Shown: positions 27,867-37,399 of the stretch, one piece after another | Layout: every line of letters begins with the position of its first letter | Numbering within the stretch: position 1 is the first letter of the stretch | Origin: Paludibacteraceae bacterium | Lineage (GTDB): Bacteria > Bacteroidota > Bacteroidia > Bacteroidales > Paludibacteraceae | DNA: 64,000 nucleotides | Direction: 5' to 3' | NCBI GenBank assembly: GCA_016292775.1 | Contig: JAEDFN010000001.1 | Span: 31,399-95,398, forward strand | Notes under the pieces: model-generated | Databases searched by the model: none | What the model was told of the DNA's origin: nothing | What the model saw: only the letters and a program-made list of their open reading frames with translations | Position numbers and translations under genes: made by a program

Positions 27867-30050
27867 ATGGTAAGTAAGCAAAATTTAAGTCATGCACTGA
27901 AGACATACTTTGGATTTGACACATTCAAAGGCAATCAAGAAGCCATTATACAAAACATATTGGATGGTAACGATACTTTTGTGCTGATGCCAACAGGGGG
28001 TGGAAAATCCTTATGTTATCAATTGCCAGCAATGATATTGGATGGAACGGCAATTGTTATTTCCCCTTTAATAGCGTTAATGAAAAACCAAGTAGATGCA
28101 ATGAGAAGAATTGCCAACAACGATTCCATTGCTCATTTTTTGAATTCATCATTAACAAGAGCAGCTATTGACAGCGTAAAGGAAGACATTAGAAATAATA
28201 AAACCAAGATATTATATGTAGCTCCGGAATCACTAACAAAAGAGGAATACAAAGAATTTTTACGTTCGGTAAAAATATCTTTCTATGCTATAGATGAAGC
28301 ACATTGTATATCTGAATGGGGGCATGATTTTCGACCTGAATATAGAAATATCAGAAAGATTATTGACGATATCGGAGTAGCCCCTGTAATAGCATTAACA
28401 GCGACAGCAACTCCAAAAGTGCAGCACGACATACAGAAAAACCTTGGTATGTCTAACGCAAAACTATTTAAATCATCCTTTAATCGTGAAAATTTGTATT
28501 ATGAAGTACGTCCAAAAACAGAAAATGTTGAAAAGGACATTATCAAGTTCATAAAACAAAATCATGGGAAATCAGGCATTATATATTGTTTAAGTCGAAA
28601 GAAAGTGGAAGATTTGGCAGAAACACTTCGATTAAACGGAATTTCGGCATTACCATATCATGCCGGGATGGATTCAAATCAAAGGAATGAAAATCAAGAC
28701 AAATTTTTGATGGAAGACATTGATGTAATAGTTGCTACTATTGCATTCGGTATGGGCATAGACAAGCCCGATGTAAGATTTGTTATACATTATGATATAC
28801 CAAAATCTCTGGAAGGATATTATCAAGAAACCGGAAGAGCCGGTAGAGATGGAGGGGAAGGGAAATGTATTGCATTTTATAACAAAAAAGATTTAGATAA
28901 ATTAGAAAAATTCACTCAAGGTAAGAGTATTAATGAGATGGAAATTGGAAAGCAATTATTAGCGGAAACTGCAGCATATGCTGAGTCGTCAATGTGCCGA
29001 AGACGACATCTCTTACATTATTTTGGAGAAAATTACGATAAAGATAACTGTGAAAATTGTGACAACTGTTTAAACCCGAAAAAACAAGTGGAAGCTAAAG
29101 ATTTATTATGTGCAGTAATTGAAACGATTATTGCAACAAAAGAGAAATTTAAAGCAGAAATGATAATAGATATACTTTCCGGCAATGAAAGTGATGATAT
29201 TAAAACTTATAACTTTACTGAATTAGAATCTTTCAATTCGATTTCAAACGAAGAAAAGCAATTATTACCGGCAGTTATTCGTCAAGCTTTAATAAACAAA
29301 TACATAGATAAGGAGATAGAGAATTACGGCGTACTAAAAGTAACAGCTGCCGGAAAGAAATTTTTAAACAATCCGGTTTCTTTTAAAGTATCAAAAGACA
29401 ATGATTTTGCAGAAGAAGTAGAAGCTACACCTCAATTATCCGGTGGTGCCGGAGCTGTAGACCCTGTATTATTCTCTATGTTAAAAGACTTGAGAAAGCA
29501 AATTGCAAAGCAGAATGACATTCCTCCTTATGTTATTTTTCAAGACCAATCATTAGAAGCAATGGCCACCACCTACCCTATCAATATTGATGAATTGACA
29601 AATATTCCGGGTGTAGGAGTAGGAAAAGCATCAAAATTCGGCGCTGATTTTGTGGCTCTTATTAGGCGACATGTAGAAGAGAATGACATTGAACGGCCTG
29701 AAGATTTACGCGTTCGCACAATAGCTAATAAATCAAAATTGAAAATATCTATTATTCAAGCAATAGATAGAAAAGTAGCTTTAGACGATTTAGCAGAATC
29801 CAAAGGAATAGAATTTGGAGAACTCCTCGATGAAATCGAAGCTATTGTCAATTCAGGAACAAAAGTGAACATTGATTATTTCTTAGAAGAAGTAATGGAT
29901 GAAGATACCGTTAATGACATTTTCGACTATTTTAGAAATTCTCAAACAGAGGATTTAAGCACTGCTATTAAAGATTTAGAAGATAGTGACTATTTGGAAG
30001 AAGAGATAAGATTAGTTCGCATCAAATTTATATCCGACTTAGGTAATTAA
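27867..30050 (+). CDS. recQ: ATP-dependent DNA helicase RecQ
   Basis: 3'-5' helicase for recombination and fork repair. The 727 residues have Walker A MPTGGGKSLCYQLP (about 41-54), DEAHCISEWGHDFRPEY, motif VI QETGRAGRDG, then the zinc-binding CRRRHLLHYFGE with CENCDNC and a winged-helix RQC domain. An HRDC domain (about 535-610, NIDELTNIPGVGVGKASKFG) follows. A further helical C-terminal segment (about 620-727) of helix-turn-helix type is typical of Bacteroidota RecQ and absent from the E. coli enzyme. The DUF1015 gene starts 30 nt later without a terminator. Confidence 0.96.
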   Translation: MVSKQNLSHALKTYFGFDTFKGNQEAIIQNILDGNDTFVLMPTGGGKSLCYQLPAMILDGTAIVISPLIALMKNQVDAMRRIANNDSIAHFLNSSLTRAAIDSVKEDIRNNKTKILYVAPESLTKEEYKEFLRSVKISFYAIDEAHCISEWGHDFRPEYRNIRKIIDDIGVAPVIALTATATPKVQHDIQKNLGMSNAKLFKSSFNRENLYYEVRPKTENVEKDIIKFIKQNHGKSGIIYCLSRKKVEDLAETLRLNGISALPYHAGMDSNQRNENQDKFLMEDIDVIVATIAFGMGIDKPDVRFVIHYDIPKSLEGYYQETGRAGRDGGEGKCIAFYNKKDLDKLEKFTQGKSINEMEIGKQLLAETAAYAESSMCRRRHLLHYFGENYDKDNCENCDNCLNPKKQVEAKDLLCAVIETIIATKEKFKAEMIIDILSGNESDDIKTYNFTELESFNSISNEEKQLLPAVIRQALINKYIDKEIENYGVLKVTAAGKKFLNNPVSFKVSKDNDFAEEVEATPQLSGGAGAVDPVLFSMLKDLRKQIAKQNDIPPYVIFQDQSLEAMATTYPINIDELTNIPGVGVGKASKFGADFVALIRRHVEENDIERPEDLRVRTIANKSKLKISIIQAIDRKVALDDLAESKGIEFGELLDEIEAIVNSGTKVNIDYFLEEVMDEDTVNDIFDYFRNSQTEDLSTAIKDLEDSDYLEEEIRLVRIKFISDLGN

Positions 30051-30080
30051 TAACATTAAATCATAAATACTTAAAAAACT

Positions 30081-31328
30081 ATGGCTATTATTAAACCATT
30101 TAAAGGTGTACGTCCACCAAAAGAATTAGTAGAACAAGTAGCATCACGTCCTTACGACGTATTAAACTCTGATGAAGCTCGTAAAGAAGCAGAAGGTAAT
30201 GAAAAATCACTTTACCACATCATCAAACCGGAAATTGATTTCCCTGTTGGTACTGACGAGCATGATCCAAAAGTATATCAAAAAGCCGTTGAGAACTTCA
30301 AAATGTTCCAAGAAAAAGGATGGCTTGTTCAAGACAAAAAAGAGTGCTACTATGTATATGCCCAAACCATGAATGGCAAAACACAATATGGACTTTGTGT
30401 TGGTGCATATGTAGACGACTACATGAAAGGTAATATTAAGAAACACGAACTTACTCGTCGCGACAAAGAAGAAGACCGTATGAAACATGTTCGCATAAAC
30501 AATGCCAATATCGAACCTGTATTCTTTGCATATCCTCATATCGACGAGATTGACGAAATTGTAGCTAATGTTGTAAAACAACCTGCTGAATATGATTTCG
30601 TAGCTCCTGATGGTTTCGGACATCACTTCTGGGTAATTGATGATGACAAAACTATTGCTCGTATTACAGAACTATTTAAAGGCTTAAAAGCATTCTACAT
30701 TGCTGATGGTCACCATCGTTCTGCTGCTGCTGCTCTTGTAGGTGATGAAAAACGTCGCAATAATCCAAACCATAAAGGTGACGAAGAATACAACTACTTC
30801 TTAGCTGTTTGTTTCCCTGACAATCAATTAAATATTATCGATTACAATCGCGTTGTAAAAGATTTGAACGGAAATACAGTAGAGCAATTCCTAGAGAAAA
30901 TTGCCAAAAACTTTGATGTTGTAGACAATGGTACCGCAATTTACAAACCTAATAAATTACATAATTTCGGATTGTATGTTGGTGGAAAATGGTATTCATT
31001 AACTGCAAAACCTGGCACATATAACGACAATGATCCAATTGGCGTATTGGATGTAACCATCTCTTCTAACCTTATTCTTGATGAAATTCTTGGAATAAAA
31101 GACTTACGCTCTGATAAACGTATAGACTTTGTAGGTGGTATTCGCGGTCTTGAAGAATTACAAAGAAGAGTAGATTCCGGTGAAATGAAAATGGCTCTTG
31201 CATTATATCCTGTTACAATGCAACAAATTATTGATATTGCTGATACCGGTAACATTATGCCTCCTAAAACTACATGGTTTGAACCTAAATTACGTTCAGG
31301 TCTTGTAATTCACAAATTAGAAGATTAA
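30081..31328 (+). CDS. DUF1015 family protein, strongly codon-biased
   Basis: A 415-residue cytoplasmic protein of the DUF1015 family, whose function is not firmly established. Family signatures are the start IIKPFKGVRPPKELVEQVASRPYDV, a central ADGHHRSAAA motif, and FVGGIRGLEEL near the C-terminus. In other Bacteroidota the gene often neighbours serine-biosynthesis genes. Here it follows recQ by 30 nt. Arginine is encoded almost only by CGT/CGC and the gene is less A/T-rich than its neighbours, a pattern expected of a highly expressed protein. A terminator follows at 31358. Confidence 0.88.
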   Translation: MAIIKPFKGVRPPKELVEQVASRPYDVLNSDEARKEAEGNEKSLYHIIKPEIDFPVGTDEHDPKVYQKAVENFKMFQEKGWLVQDKKECYYVYAQTMNGKTQYGLCVGAYVDDYMKGNIKKHELTRRDKEEDRMKHVRINNANIEPVFFAYPHIDEIDEIVANVVKQPAEYDFVAPDGFGHHFWVIDDDKTIARITELFKGLKAFYIADGHHRSAAAALVGDEKRRNNPNHKGDEEYNYFLAVCFPDNQLNIIDYNRVVKDLNGNTVEQFLEKIAKNFDVVDNGTAIYKPNKLHNFGLYVGGKWYSLTAKPGTYNDNDPIGVLDVTISSNLILDEILGIKDLRSDKRIDFVGGIRGLEELQRRVDSGEMKMALALYPVTMQQIIDIADTGNIMPPKTTWFEPKLRSGLVIHKLED

Positions 31329-31357
31329 TAATTATCTATCTTAAATTATTACAAATC

Positions 31358-31399
31358 AAGCCCTAAAAGAAGAATAGTAATTTTTCTTTTAGGGCTTTT
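31358..31399 (+). terminator. Intrinsic terminator after the DUF1015 gene
   Basis: AAGCCCTAAAAGAA pairs with TTCTTTTAGGGCTT (about 31358-31371 and 31384-31397, 12-nt loop), followed by a short T-run. It ends the plus-strand transcript before convergent tyrS. Confidence 0.78.
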
Positions 31400-31437
31400 A
31401 AAATAAAAAGGAGATAAAAATCAATTTATCTCCTTTG
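31400..31437 (-). terminator. Intrinsic terminator of tyrS
   Basis: On the minus strand AAAGGAGATAAA (31436-31425) pairs with TTTATCTCCTTT (31418-31407), a perfect 12-bp stem with a 6-nt loop, followed by TTATTT. It abuts the opposite-strand terminator of the DUF1015 gene. Confidence 0.78.
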
Positions 31438-31459
31438 GCTTATATATGTGTAAATATTT

Positions 31460-32752
31460 TTACTTTACTATCGCTAAATAATAATTTCTTTTTCCTTTTT
31501 GTAATAGAATATATTTATCATTCAATAAATCTGATGATGAAATTGAATAATTAATATCATTTATTTTCACCTTATTGACAGCTACACCACCGGATTGAAT
31601 CAATTTTCTAGCTTCCCCTTTTGAAGGAAGAATATTTGTAATATCACTCAAAAAAGGAATAAGACCAACACCGGAGATAATAGCTTCTCTATCAATTTCC
31701 ACTCTAGGAACACCATCAAACACATCGAGTAATGTTGTTTCATCAAGATTGTGAAGTTGTTCTGCTGTAGAATTACCAAAAAGAATATTCGAAGCCTCTA
31801 CAGATTTATTATAATCCTCTTCTGAATGAACCATAATAGTAACGTCTTTAGCCAAGCGTTTTTGAAGCAATCTCAAATGTGGAGCTTTATTATGTTCTTC
31901 AATTAACAAATTACATTCATCTTGTTCGATATTAGTAAATATCTTTATATAACGTTGAGCATCAACATCAGAAACATTAAGCCAAAACTGATAAAACTTA
32001 TAAGGAGATGTATATCTGCGATCTAACCAAATATTTCCTGACTCGGTTTTACCGAATTTAGTGCCGTCTGCTTTTGTAATTAAAGGGCAAGTAAGAGCAT
32101 AGGCATCTCCACCGCCCATTCTACGTATCAATTCCGTTCCGGTAGTAATATTTCCCCATTGGTCACTACCACCCATTTGCATTTTACAATTATAATTCTT
32201 ATTCAAATATACAAAATCATAACCTTGGATAAGTTGATAAGTGAATTCTGTAAACGACATACCTTCGTTATATTCGCCATTGAATCTTTTTTTCACAGAA
32301 TCTTTAGCCATCATATAATTAACGGTAATCAACTTACCAACTTTACGAGCAAAATCCAAGAAAGTAAAATCTTTCATCCAATCGTAATTATTTACTAAAG
32401 TAGCTGCATTTACGGCATCAGAATTAAAATCCAAGAATTTCTCCAATTGTTTTTTTATACATTCAAGATTATGCTGTAAAGTAGCTTCATCAAGCAAATT
32501 TCTTTCGGCCGATTTTCCGGATGGGTCTCCTATCATACCTGTAGCACCACCGACAAGAGCAATTGGTTTATGACCACAACGCTGAAAATGACGTAACATC
32601 ATAATTCCACACAAATGCCCTATATGTAAAGAATCTGCAGTAGGATCAATACCGACATAAGCAACTGTCATCTCTTTTTTTAATTGGTCCTCAGTGCCGG
32701 GCATAATATCTTGGAGCATTCCTCTCCATTTCAATTCTTCAACAAAATTCAT
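31460..32752 (-). CDS. tyrS: Tyrosyl-tRNA synthetase
   Basis: Class I synthetase that charges tRNA-Tyr. The start is ATG 32752 ([16 protein letters not shown]), giving 430 residues, the normal length. The open frame extends 61 codons further upstream but runs through the promoter box, so that extension is not coding. Motifs: [16 protein letters not shown] (HIGH), [21 protein letters not shown], and KFGKTESG (the KMSKS equivalent). A C-terminal S4 RNA-binding domain starts near residue 365 ([18 protein letters not shown]). Confidence 0.97.
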   Translation of the reverse strand: MNFVEELKWRGMLQDIMPGTEDQLKKEMTVAYVGIDPTADSLHIGHLCGIMMLRHFQRCGHKPIALVGGATGMIGDPSGKSAERNLLDEATLQHNLECIKKQLEKFLDFNSDAVNAATLVNNYDWMKDFTFLDFARKVGKLITVNYMMAKDSVKKRFNGEYNEGMSFTEFTYQLIQGYDFVYLNKNYNCKMQMGGSDQWGNITTGTELIRRMGGGDAYALTCPLITKADGTKFGKTESGNIWLDRRYTSPYKFYQFWLNVSDVDAQRYIKIFTNIEQDECNLLIEEHNKAPHLRLLQKRLAKDVTIMVHSEEDYNKSVEASNILFGNSTAEQLHNLDETTLLDVFDGVPRVEIDREAIISGVGLIPFLSDITNILPSKGEARKLIQSGGVAVNKVKINDINYSISSSDLLNDKYILLQKGKRNYYLAIVK

Positions 32753-32779
32753 CGATTCATTCAATTTTAAAAATTTCTG

Positions 32780-32787
32780 CAAAGGTA
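32780..32787 (-). promoter_or_regulatory. -7 promoter box of tyrS
   Basis: TACCTTTG followed by CAG on the minus strand, 27 nt upstream of ATG 32752. It shows that the apparent 61-codon N-terminal extension of the reading frame is not translated. Confidence 0.75.
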
Positions 32788-32849
32788 CAATAAAAAACGA
32801 ATTTACTAAAACTAATAATAGAAAAAAAGAATATATCGAACATTTTTTG

Positions 32850-32857
32850 TATCTTTG
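32850..32857 (+). promoter_or_regulatory. -7 promoter box of recR
   Basis: TATCTTTG followed by CA, 23 nt upstream of ATG 32881. It is divergent from the tyrS promoter 62 bp away. Confidence 0.73.
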
Positions 32858-32880
32858 CAAAGAAATAAAACGCACAAAAT

Positions 32881-33492
32881 ATGATTCAAGAATTACCATC
32901 TCAAATACTTGAAAATGCAGTACAATCCCTTGCATCTTTACCGGGTGTAGGTAGAAAAACTGCGCTCAAATATGCGTTATTTCTATTAAAGCAAGACAAT
33001 AAAACATCCAATCAATTTATTGACAATATTAACAATTTGATTTCCAACATACAGTATTGCACTAAATGCCACAATATATCAGACAAACCAATATGCGAAA
33101 TATGTAATAATTCAAAACGAGACCATCACACAATATGTGTAGTAGAAACCATAAAAGAGGTAATGCTAATAGAAAATACTGCACAATACGATGGTGTTTA
33201 TCATGTACTCGGAGGATTAATATCGCCAATTAATGGTATATCACCATCTGATTTGGAAATCTCATCTTTGATTGATAGAGTGCAAAAAGAAGAAATAGAA
33301 GAGATAATATTAGCACTTAGTCCAAATGTAGAAGGAGATACCACTTGTTTTTATCTATATCGTAAATTAGCGGATTTCAACATTAAGATAACTACAATAG
33401 CTCGAGGAGTAGCAATAGGCGACAATCTTGAGTATGCCGATGAAATTACATTAGGTAGGTCAATAAAAAATCGAATTAATTATCATTCATAA
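32881..33492 (+). CDS. recR: Recombination mediator protein RecR
   Basis: With RecO (and RecF) helps load RecA on gapped DNA. The 203 residues show the N-terminal helix-hairpin-helix ([20 protein letters not shown]), a four-cysteine zinc finger (YCTKCHN with ICEIC), and the Toprim domain ([14 protein letters not shown] through [15 protein letters not shown]). Length is normal. It is the first gene of a rightward run with a small membrane protein (7 nt gap), a HAD phosphatase and a DUF4293 protein. Confidence 0.96.
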   Translation: MIQELPSQILENAVQSLASLPGVGRKTALKYALFLLKQDNKTSNQFIDNINNLISNIQYCTKCHNISDKPICEICNNSKRDHHTICVVETIKEVMLIENTAQYDGVYHVLGGLISPINGISPSDLEISSLIDRVQKEEIEEIILALSPNVEGDTTCFYLYRKLADFNIKITTIARGVAIGDNLEYADEITLGRSIKNRINYHS

Positions 33493-33499
33493 TATCAAT

Positions 33500-33964
33500 A
33501 TGCAACACCCAAAGCACTTTCTTACAATTATTTATTATTTAATATTAATCGTTACAATATTAGTAACGATGTTGTCTTACAAGTATTTTTATTTGAATAA
33601 CTACACTATACAAGGCGACAGCGCAACAATAATACATTCCTTAATTATAATGTATGTAATAGTGTCAATCCCACTTTCCATGTTTTTATTCAACAAAAAG
33701 AAAAAGGGTATACTTTCTTTACCGGACGATGGTAGCAGAGAGCATTACTACAAGATATATGGGACTATAAGGTTGATATTAAACGCAATAGGTTTAAATA
33801 TTAGTATTATAGGCTATTATTTATTAGTTGAAAAAACACTCATATGGTTAGCCGGTATTTCGGCAATAATTCTCATTATATGTAAGCCTAATGGTAAACG
33901 CATTGATGCAGACTTATCATATAATGAAACGGAGAATCAAGACACTTCTACTGAAGATAACTAA
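33500..33964 (+). CDS. Small membrane protein of unknown function
   Basis: Not recognised as a named family. The 154 residues have four predicted membrane segments (about 8-28, 44-64, 90-108 and 112-128). Between the second and third lies a basic cytoplasmic-type loop (FNKKKKG). The C-terminal tail is acidic (DLSYNETENQDTSTEDN). It begins 7 nt after recR, so it is probably co-transcribed, but no functional link to recombination follows from that. Confidence 0.75.
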   Translation: MQHPKHFLTIIYYLILIVTILVTMLSYKYFYLNNYTIQGDSATIIHSLIIMYVIVSIPLSMFLFNKKKKGILSLPDDGSREHYYKIYGTIRLILNAIGLNISIIGYYLLVEKTLIWLAGISAIILIICKPNGKRIDADLSYNETENQDTSTEDN

Positions 33965-33992
33965 TATAATTTTAATTTAAAATCATCACTAA

Positions 33993-34406
33993 ATGACAAT
34001 AGCTGTAGATTTTGACGGAACAATAGTAGAACACGAATATCCAAAAATAGGTAAGCCTATTCCATTCGCTATTGATGTATTAAAGAAACTTCAATATGAA
34101 GATCATCATATGTTAATATTATGGACTGTTCGTGAAGGAACATTATTAGATGAAGCCGTTGAATATTGTAAAAATAAGGGATTGGAATTTTACGCAGTAA
34201 ACAAAAATTTTCCTGAAGAAACACTAGAACCCGGTATTTCCAGAAAAATAGTAGCAGATATCTATATCGATGACCGAAATTTAGGTGGTATACCTGATTG
34301 GGGGTTAATTTATAGAATGATTAAATTTGGAGACACATCAGATAACTCTCATAATGAAAATAAACAACCAAAGAGAGGTCTATTCTCTTTCTTATCAAAA
34401 AAATAA
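33993..34406 (+). CDS. BT0820-type HAD family phosphatase
   Basis: A small cap-less haloacid-dehalogenase-fold hydrolase. The 137 residues carry motif I as AVDFDGTIVEHEYP (nucleophile and acid/base Asp in DFDGT), motif II ILWTVREG, and motif III/IV DIYIDDRNLGG. This pattern and length match the BT0820 family of Bacteroidota, whose natural substrate is not known. It is the third gene of the recR run, and the DUF4293 gene starts 5 nt after it. Confidence 0.88.
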   Translation: MTIAVDFDGTIVEHEYPKIGKPIPFAIDVLKKLQYEDHHMLILWTVREGTLLDEAVEYCKNKGLEFYAVNKNFPEETLEPGISRKIVADIYIDDRNLGGIPDWGLIYRMIKFGDTSDNSHNENKQPKRGLFSFLSKK

Positions 34407-34411
34407 TTACC

Positions 34412-34879
34412 ATGATACAACGTATTCAAACACTCTATTTATCCATTGTAATAATTTTAATGGGATTAATGTTTTTTTATCCAACAATCAATGTAGTATC
34501 AAATGAAGGCATTGACTATTCTTTATCATTTTTAGGATTTAGATCTTTAAATGATAATAACGCATTGTTTCAATTCTCAACTACACTATTAAGCATTCTA
34601 AATGTAATAATACCCTTAATAACTATACTTACAATACCATTGTTCAGACATAGAATAGCTCAAATAAGACTATCAATATTTAATATGATATTGATGGTGG
34701 GCTATTATGGTTTATTTATTTGGATAGTATTTTTTATTATTAAAAACAATATTGAAGGTACTTTTTCTTACAATTGGCCAATAATATTACCCCTCATATC
34801 TATAATCCTTACCTATTTGGCAGTAAGAGCCATAGGTAAAGATGAAGCAATGGTCCAATCTTATTACCGACTAAGATAA
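34412..34879 (+). CDS. DUF4293 family membrane protein
   Basis: A 155-residue integral membrane protein starting with the family signature MIQRIQTLYL. Four hydrophobic segments are visible (about 8-24, 45-75, 83-110, 122-143), and a short polar tail ends YYRLR. The family is restricted to Bacteroidota and has no assigned function. It is the last gene of the recR run and converges on the SRPBCC gene with 19 bp between stops. Confidence 0.85.
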   Translation: MIQRIQTLYLSIVIILMGLMFFYPTINVVSNEGIDYSLSFLGFRSLNDNNALFQFSTTLLSILNVIIPLITILTIPLFRHRIAQIRLSIFNMILMVGYYGLFIWIVFFIIKNNIEGTFSYNWPIILPLISIILTYLAVRAIGKDEAMVQSYYRLR

Positions 34880-34898
34880 AACAGAAGAAATAAATCCT

Positions 34899-35321
34899 CT
34901 ATTTTTTATTGATAGCCAATGCAATAGCATTGGCTATTTCGTCTATACCCTTTTCTAATTTATCTCCAACCATTGGTTTTAAAAAAAAAGGGATATCTGC
35001 TTTAATAGTCAATTTCATTCTGGTTTCCATTTCTGAAATTTCTTTTAATTGAATCCACATATTTGCAGAAAGAGGAATATTATCAACCGCGAATTTGATA
35101 GTTTTATATTCTTCCCTATCAATAATTTTGAAAACGACATTAATATTCTCTACACTTAAAGAAATATAATTCGAATCAATGCTAATATCCTGAATTTTAT
35201 CTTGAAATTGTTGTTTAATAGCAGAAACGTAAGGTTCTATATTTTTTAAATCCGACAATTTATTATACGCTTCTATCTGAGATACAAATAATTGCTTTTG
35301 TTTACTTTCATAAGTATTCAT
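34899..35321 (-). CDS. SRPBCC (START-like) fold protein
   Basis: The 140 residues resemble Bacteroidota SRPBCC family proteins. The pattern is an N-terminal strand and helix (LFVSQIEAYNKLSDLKNIEP), VENINVVFKIIDREEYKTIKF, NIPLSANMWIQLKEI, TRMKLTIKADIPFFLKPMVG, and a C-terminal helix (LEKGIDEIANAIALAINK). This fold binds hydrophobic ligands; the ligand here is unknown. The start overlaps the aroK stop in an ATGA arrangement, so translation is probably coupled. Confidence 0.8.
   Translation of the reverse strand: MNTYESKQKQLFVSQIEAYNKLSDLKNIEPYVSAIKQQFQDKIQDISIDSNYISLSVENINVVFKIIDREEYKTIKFAVDNIPLSANMWIQLKEISEMETRMKLTIKADIPFFLKPMVGDKLEKGIDEIANAIALAINKK
34912..34937. terminator. Perfect hairpin inside the 3' end of the SRPBCC gene
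   Basis: ATAGCCAATGC (34912-34922) and GCATTGGCTAT (34927-34937) form an 11-bp stem with a 4-nt loop within the last codons of the SRPBCC gene and just past the convergent DUF4293 gene. No strong U-run follows. It may serve as a shared 3' end structure. Confidence 0.45.
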
Positions 35322-35827
35322 AATAATTCCTTATCTATAATACATTTAATATTTTTAGCTGAAAAATCTTTACTATCAATAATAATTTTAGATTGATTAT
35401 AATATCGCTCTCTAAAATTCAAAGTATCTATAATAAAAGTCTTAATTTCCTCTTTATTTAAATTACATATTAAAGGGCGACTTTTATCATCAACAAGAAT
35501 ATCATACAAATAATCCACATCTCTTTTTAAATATACGGTAGTACCTGAAACATTCATAATATCCATATTATCAAAAAAACATGGAGTACCGCCACCGGTA
35601 GAAATAATAATATCTTGTCTACATGCAATATTCAATAACGTTTGATGTTCCAACATACGAAAGTTACTTTCACCAGAAGAAATAAAATAATCGGAAATAC
35701 TGATGCCAATAATCTTTTCAATTTCTTGATCCAAATCAATATAAGGGATGCCATATAATGCAGATAGTTGACGTGCAAGTGTTGTTTTACCGGCACCCAT
35801 ATATCCAATCAAAAAAATTGGTTTCAT
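35318..35827 (-). CDS. aroK: Shikimate kinase
   Basis: Phosphorylates shikimate at the 3-hydroxyl in the aromatic amino acid (chorismate) pathway. The 169-residue product from ATG 35827 (a GTG one codon upstream is less likely) has the P-loop GYMGAGKTT (residues 8-16), the shikimate-binding Asp in IDLDQEIEK, FRMLEHQTL, STGGGTPC and the lid Arg in SRPL. Length is typical. Its stop overlaps the SRPBCC start by 4 bp. A -7 box lies 39 nt upstream. Confidence 0.95.
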   Translation of the reverse strand: MKPIFLIGYMGAGKTTLARQLSALYGIPYIDLDQEIEKIIGISISDYFISSGESNFRMLEHQTLLNIACRQDIIISTGGGTPCFFDNMDIMNVSGTTVYLKRDVDYLYDILVDDKSRPLICNLNKEEIKTFIIDTLNFRERYYNQSKIIIDSKDFSAKNIKCIIDKELL

Positions 35828-35865
35828 CACAAAATCATTATTTTTACATTAAACGATACGCAACC

Positions 35866-35873
35866 CAAAGGTA
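35866..35873 (-). promoter_or_regulatory. -7 promoter box of aroK
   Basis: TACCTTTG followed by GG on the minus strand, about 39 nt upstream of the aroK ATG. Confidence 0.7.
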
Positions 35874-36026
35874 CAAAAAATAGTTGAAAACACAATTATT
35901 AAAACACAATACAATAAAATTGTCATACACAAAAGAATAGATAATAAAAAAATAAAACCATCGAAACCAAACAATTATTACAACAGAAAAATTAGACAAA
36001 AATTTTGTTATTCAACAAATAATCTG

Positions 36027-36034
36027 TAATTTTG
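36027..36034 (+). promoter_or_regulatory. -7 promoter box of the gldE operon
   Basis: TAATTTTG followed by CA, with a TTTG at 36004-36007 about 20 nt upstream as -33 element. The leader to the TTG start at 36086 is about 45 nt. Confidence 0.65.
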
Positions 36035-36085
36035 CAGTGATATATGAGACTACGATCTCGCATTGTTTCACTAAATTAAAAAGCC

Positions 36086-37399
36086 TTGGATTCTGTTCCT
36101 TTATTATCCGTAATTACTTTATTACCATTTGATGTAAATAATATAGTAATATTCTTTATTTTACTGATTTTATTGTCAATATCAGCCTTTGTATCATCCT
36201 CGGAGGTTGCATTTTTTTCGTTATCCCCAAATGATTTTAATAAAATGAACGATGATTCGGATAAAGATAAATTAATAAAAACTCTTTTATCCGAACCTGA
36301 TTACTTATTATCAACAATTTTGATATCCAATAACTTAGTAAATGTATCGATAATAGTATTATCATCATTCTTCATTAATAAATTATTTTCCTTTGCAAAC
36401 CCCATTATTGGTTTTATATTCGAATCAGTAATAATTACATTTATCATATTATTATTGAGCGAAATAATGCCTAAAATCTATGCGCAACAACATAGTCTTT
36501 CTCTTTGCAGATTTGCAGCTGGTCCATTAAAAAATTTCAAAACCATACTTAAGCCTTTTAATATAATGCTTGTAAAATCTACATCCATAGTAAACAAAAG
36601 GATTAGTAAACATAAAAGTAGCAACAACTTATCAATTGATGTTTTATCTCAAGCATTAGAATTAACCTCCGACAATATTGAAGAAGATAAGGATATCTTA
36701 CAAGGAATTGTTACGTTCGGAAACCTCACCGCTGCCAGTGTCATGACTCCACGAATGGATATTGTATCATTAAATATCACATCTACATTTACTCAAGTAA
36801 TTGAATGCATTGTAGAAAATGAATATTCAAGAATACCTGTATTAGAAGGATCTACCGACAACATTAGGGGCGTGCTGTATGCAAAAGATTTAATTCCGCA
36901 CCTCAATAAAGGGGCAAATTTCAAATGGCAAACTTTAATTAGGCCTCCATATTTTGTTCCTGAAACGAAGAAAATTGATAATCTTCTTCAAGAATTTCAA
37001 AAAAATAAAATTCATATCGCCATTGTTGTTGACGAATTTGGAGGAACATCAGGTCTCGTAACCATGGAAGATGTTTTAGAGGAAGTTGTAGGTGATATTA
37101 GTGATGAATATGATCAAGAGAATAAATTGTATTCAAAATTAAATGCGAATACATATATTTTTGATGGTAAAATATTGCTTACCGATTTTATAAAAACAAT
37201 AAATGCACCTGCAGAAATACTAATGAATAAATATGATGAAGTAGATACATTAGCAGGTTTAATACTTGAAATAAAAAGTGATTTTCCAAAATTGCACGAA
37301 CAAATCATTTTCAATAATTGGACCTTTGAAATAATGGAAATTAATTCACGACGTATTTCAAAGATAAAATTTACAAATAACGAACCTCATGAAAAATAA
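36086..37399 (+). CDS. gldE: Gliding motility-associated protein GldE (CorC/HlyC-type), TTG start
   Basis: Membrane protein of the gliding/T9SS accessory set, related to CNNM/CorC transporters. The 437 residues have four N-terminal membrane helices (DUF21-like, about 15-160, with SSEVAFFSLSPND), paired CBS domains (about 215-335, ASVMTPRMDI, EYSRIPVLEG, HIAIVVDEFGGTSGLVTMEDVLEEVVGDI) and a C-terminal CorC_HlyC domain (about 350-435). The start is TTG at 36086. An in-frame stop lies at 36077-36079, and no ATG occurs until well inside the membrane domain. MDS at the N-terminus resembles relatives. The end overlaps gldD by 11 bp. Confidence 0.9.
   Translation: MDSVPLLSVITLLPFDVNNIVIFFILLILLSISAFVSSSEVAFFSLSPNDFNKMNDDSDKDKLIKTLLSEPDYLLSTILISNNLVNVSIIVLSSFFINKLFSFANPIIGFIFESVIITFIILLLSEIMPKIYAQQHSLSLCRFAAGPLKNFKTILKPFNIMLVKSTSIVNKRISKHKSSNNLSIDVLSQALELTSDNIEEDKDILQGIVTFGNLTAASVMTPRMDIVSLNITSTFTQVIECIVENEYSRIPVLEGSTDNIRGVLYAKDLIPHLNKGANFKWQTLIRPPYFVPETKKIDNLLQEFQKNKIHIAIVVDEFGGTSGLVTMEDVLEEVVGDISDEYDQENKLYSKLNANTYIFDGKILLTDFIKTINAPAEILMNKYDEVDTLAGLILEIKSDFPKLHEQIIFNNWTFEIMEINSRRISKIKFTNNEPHEK

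Noticed and set aside
32753..32935. 61-codon N-terminal extension of tyrS
   Set aside because: It runs through the TACCTTTG box and shows no family similarity. The normal start [11 protein letters not shown] is at 32752.
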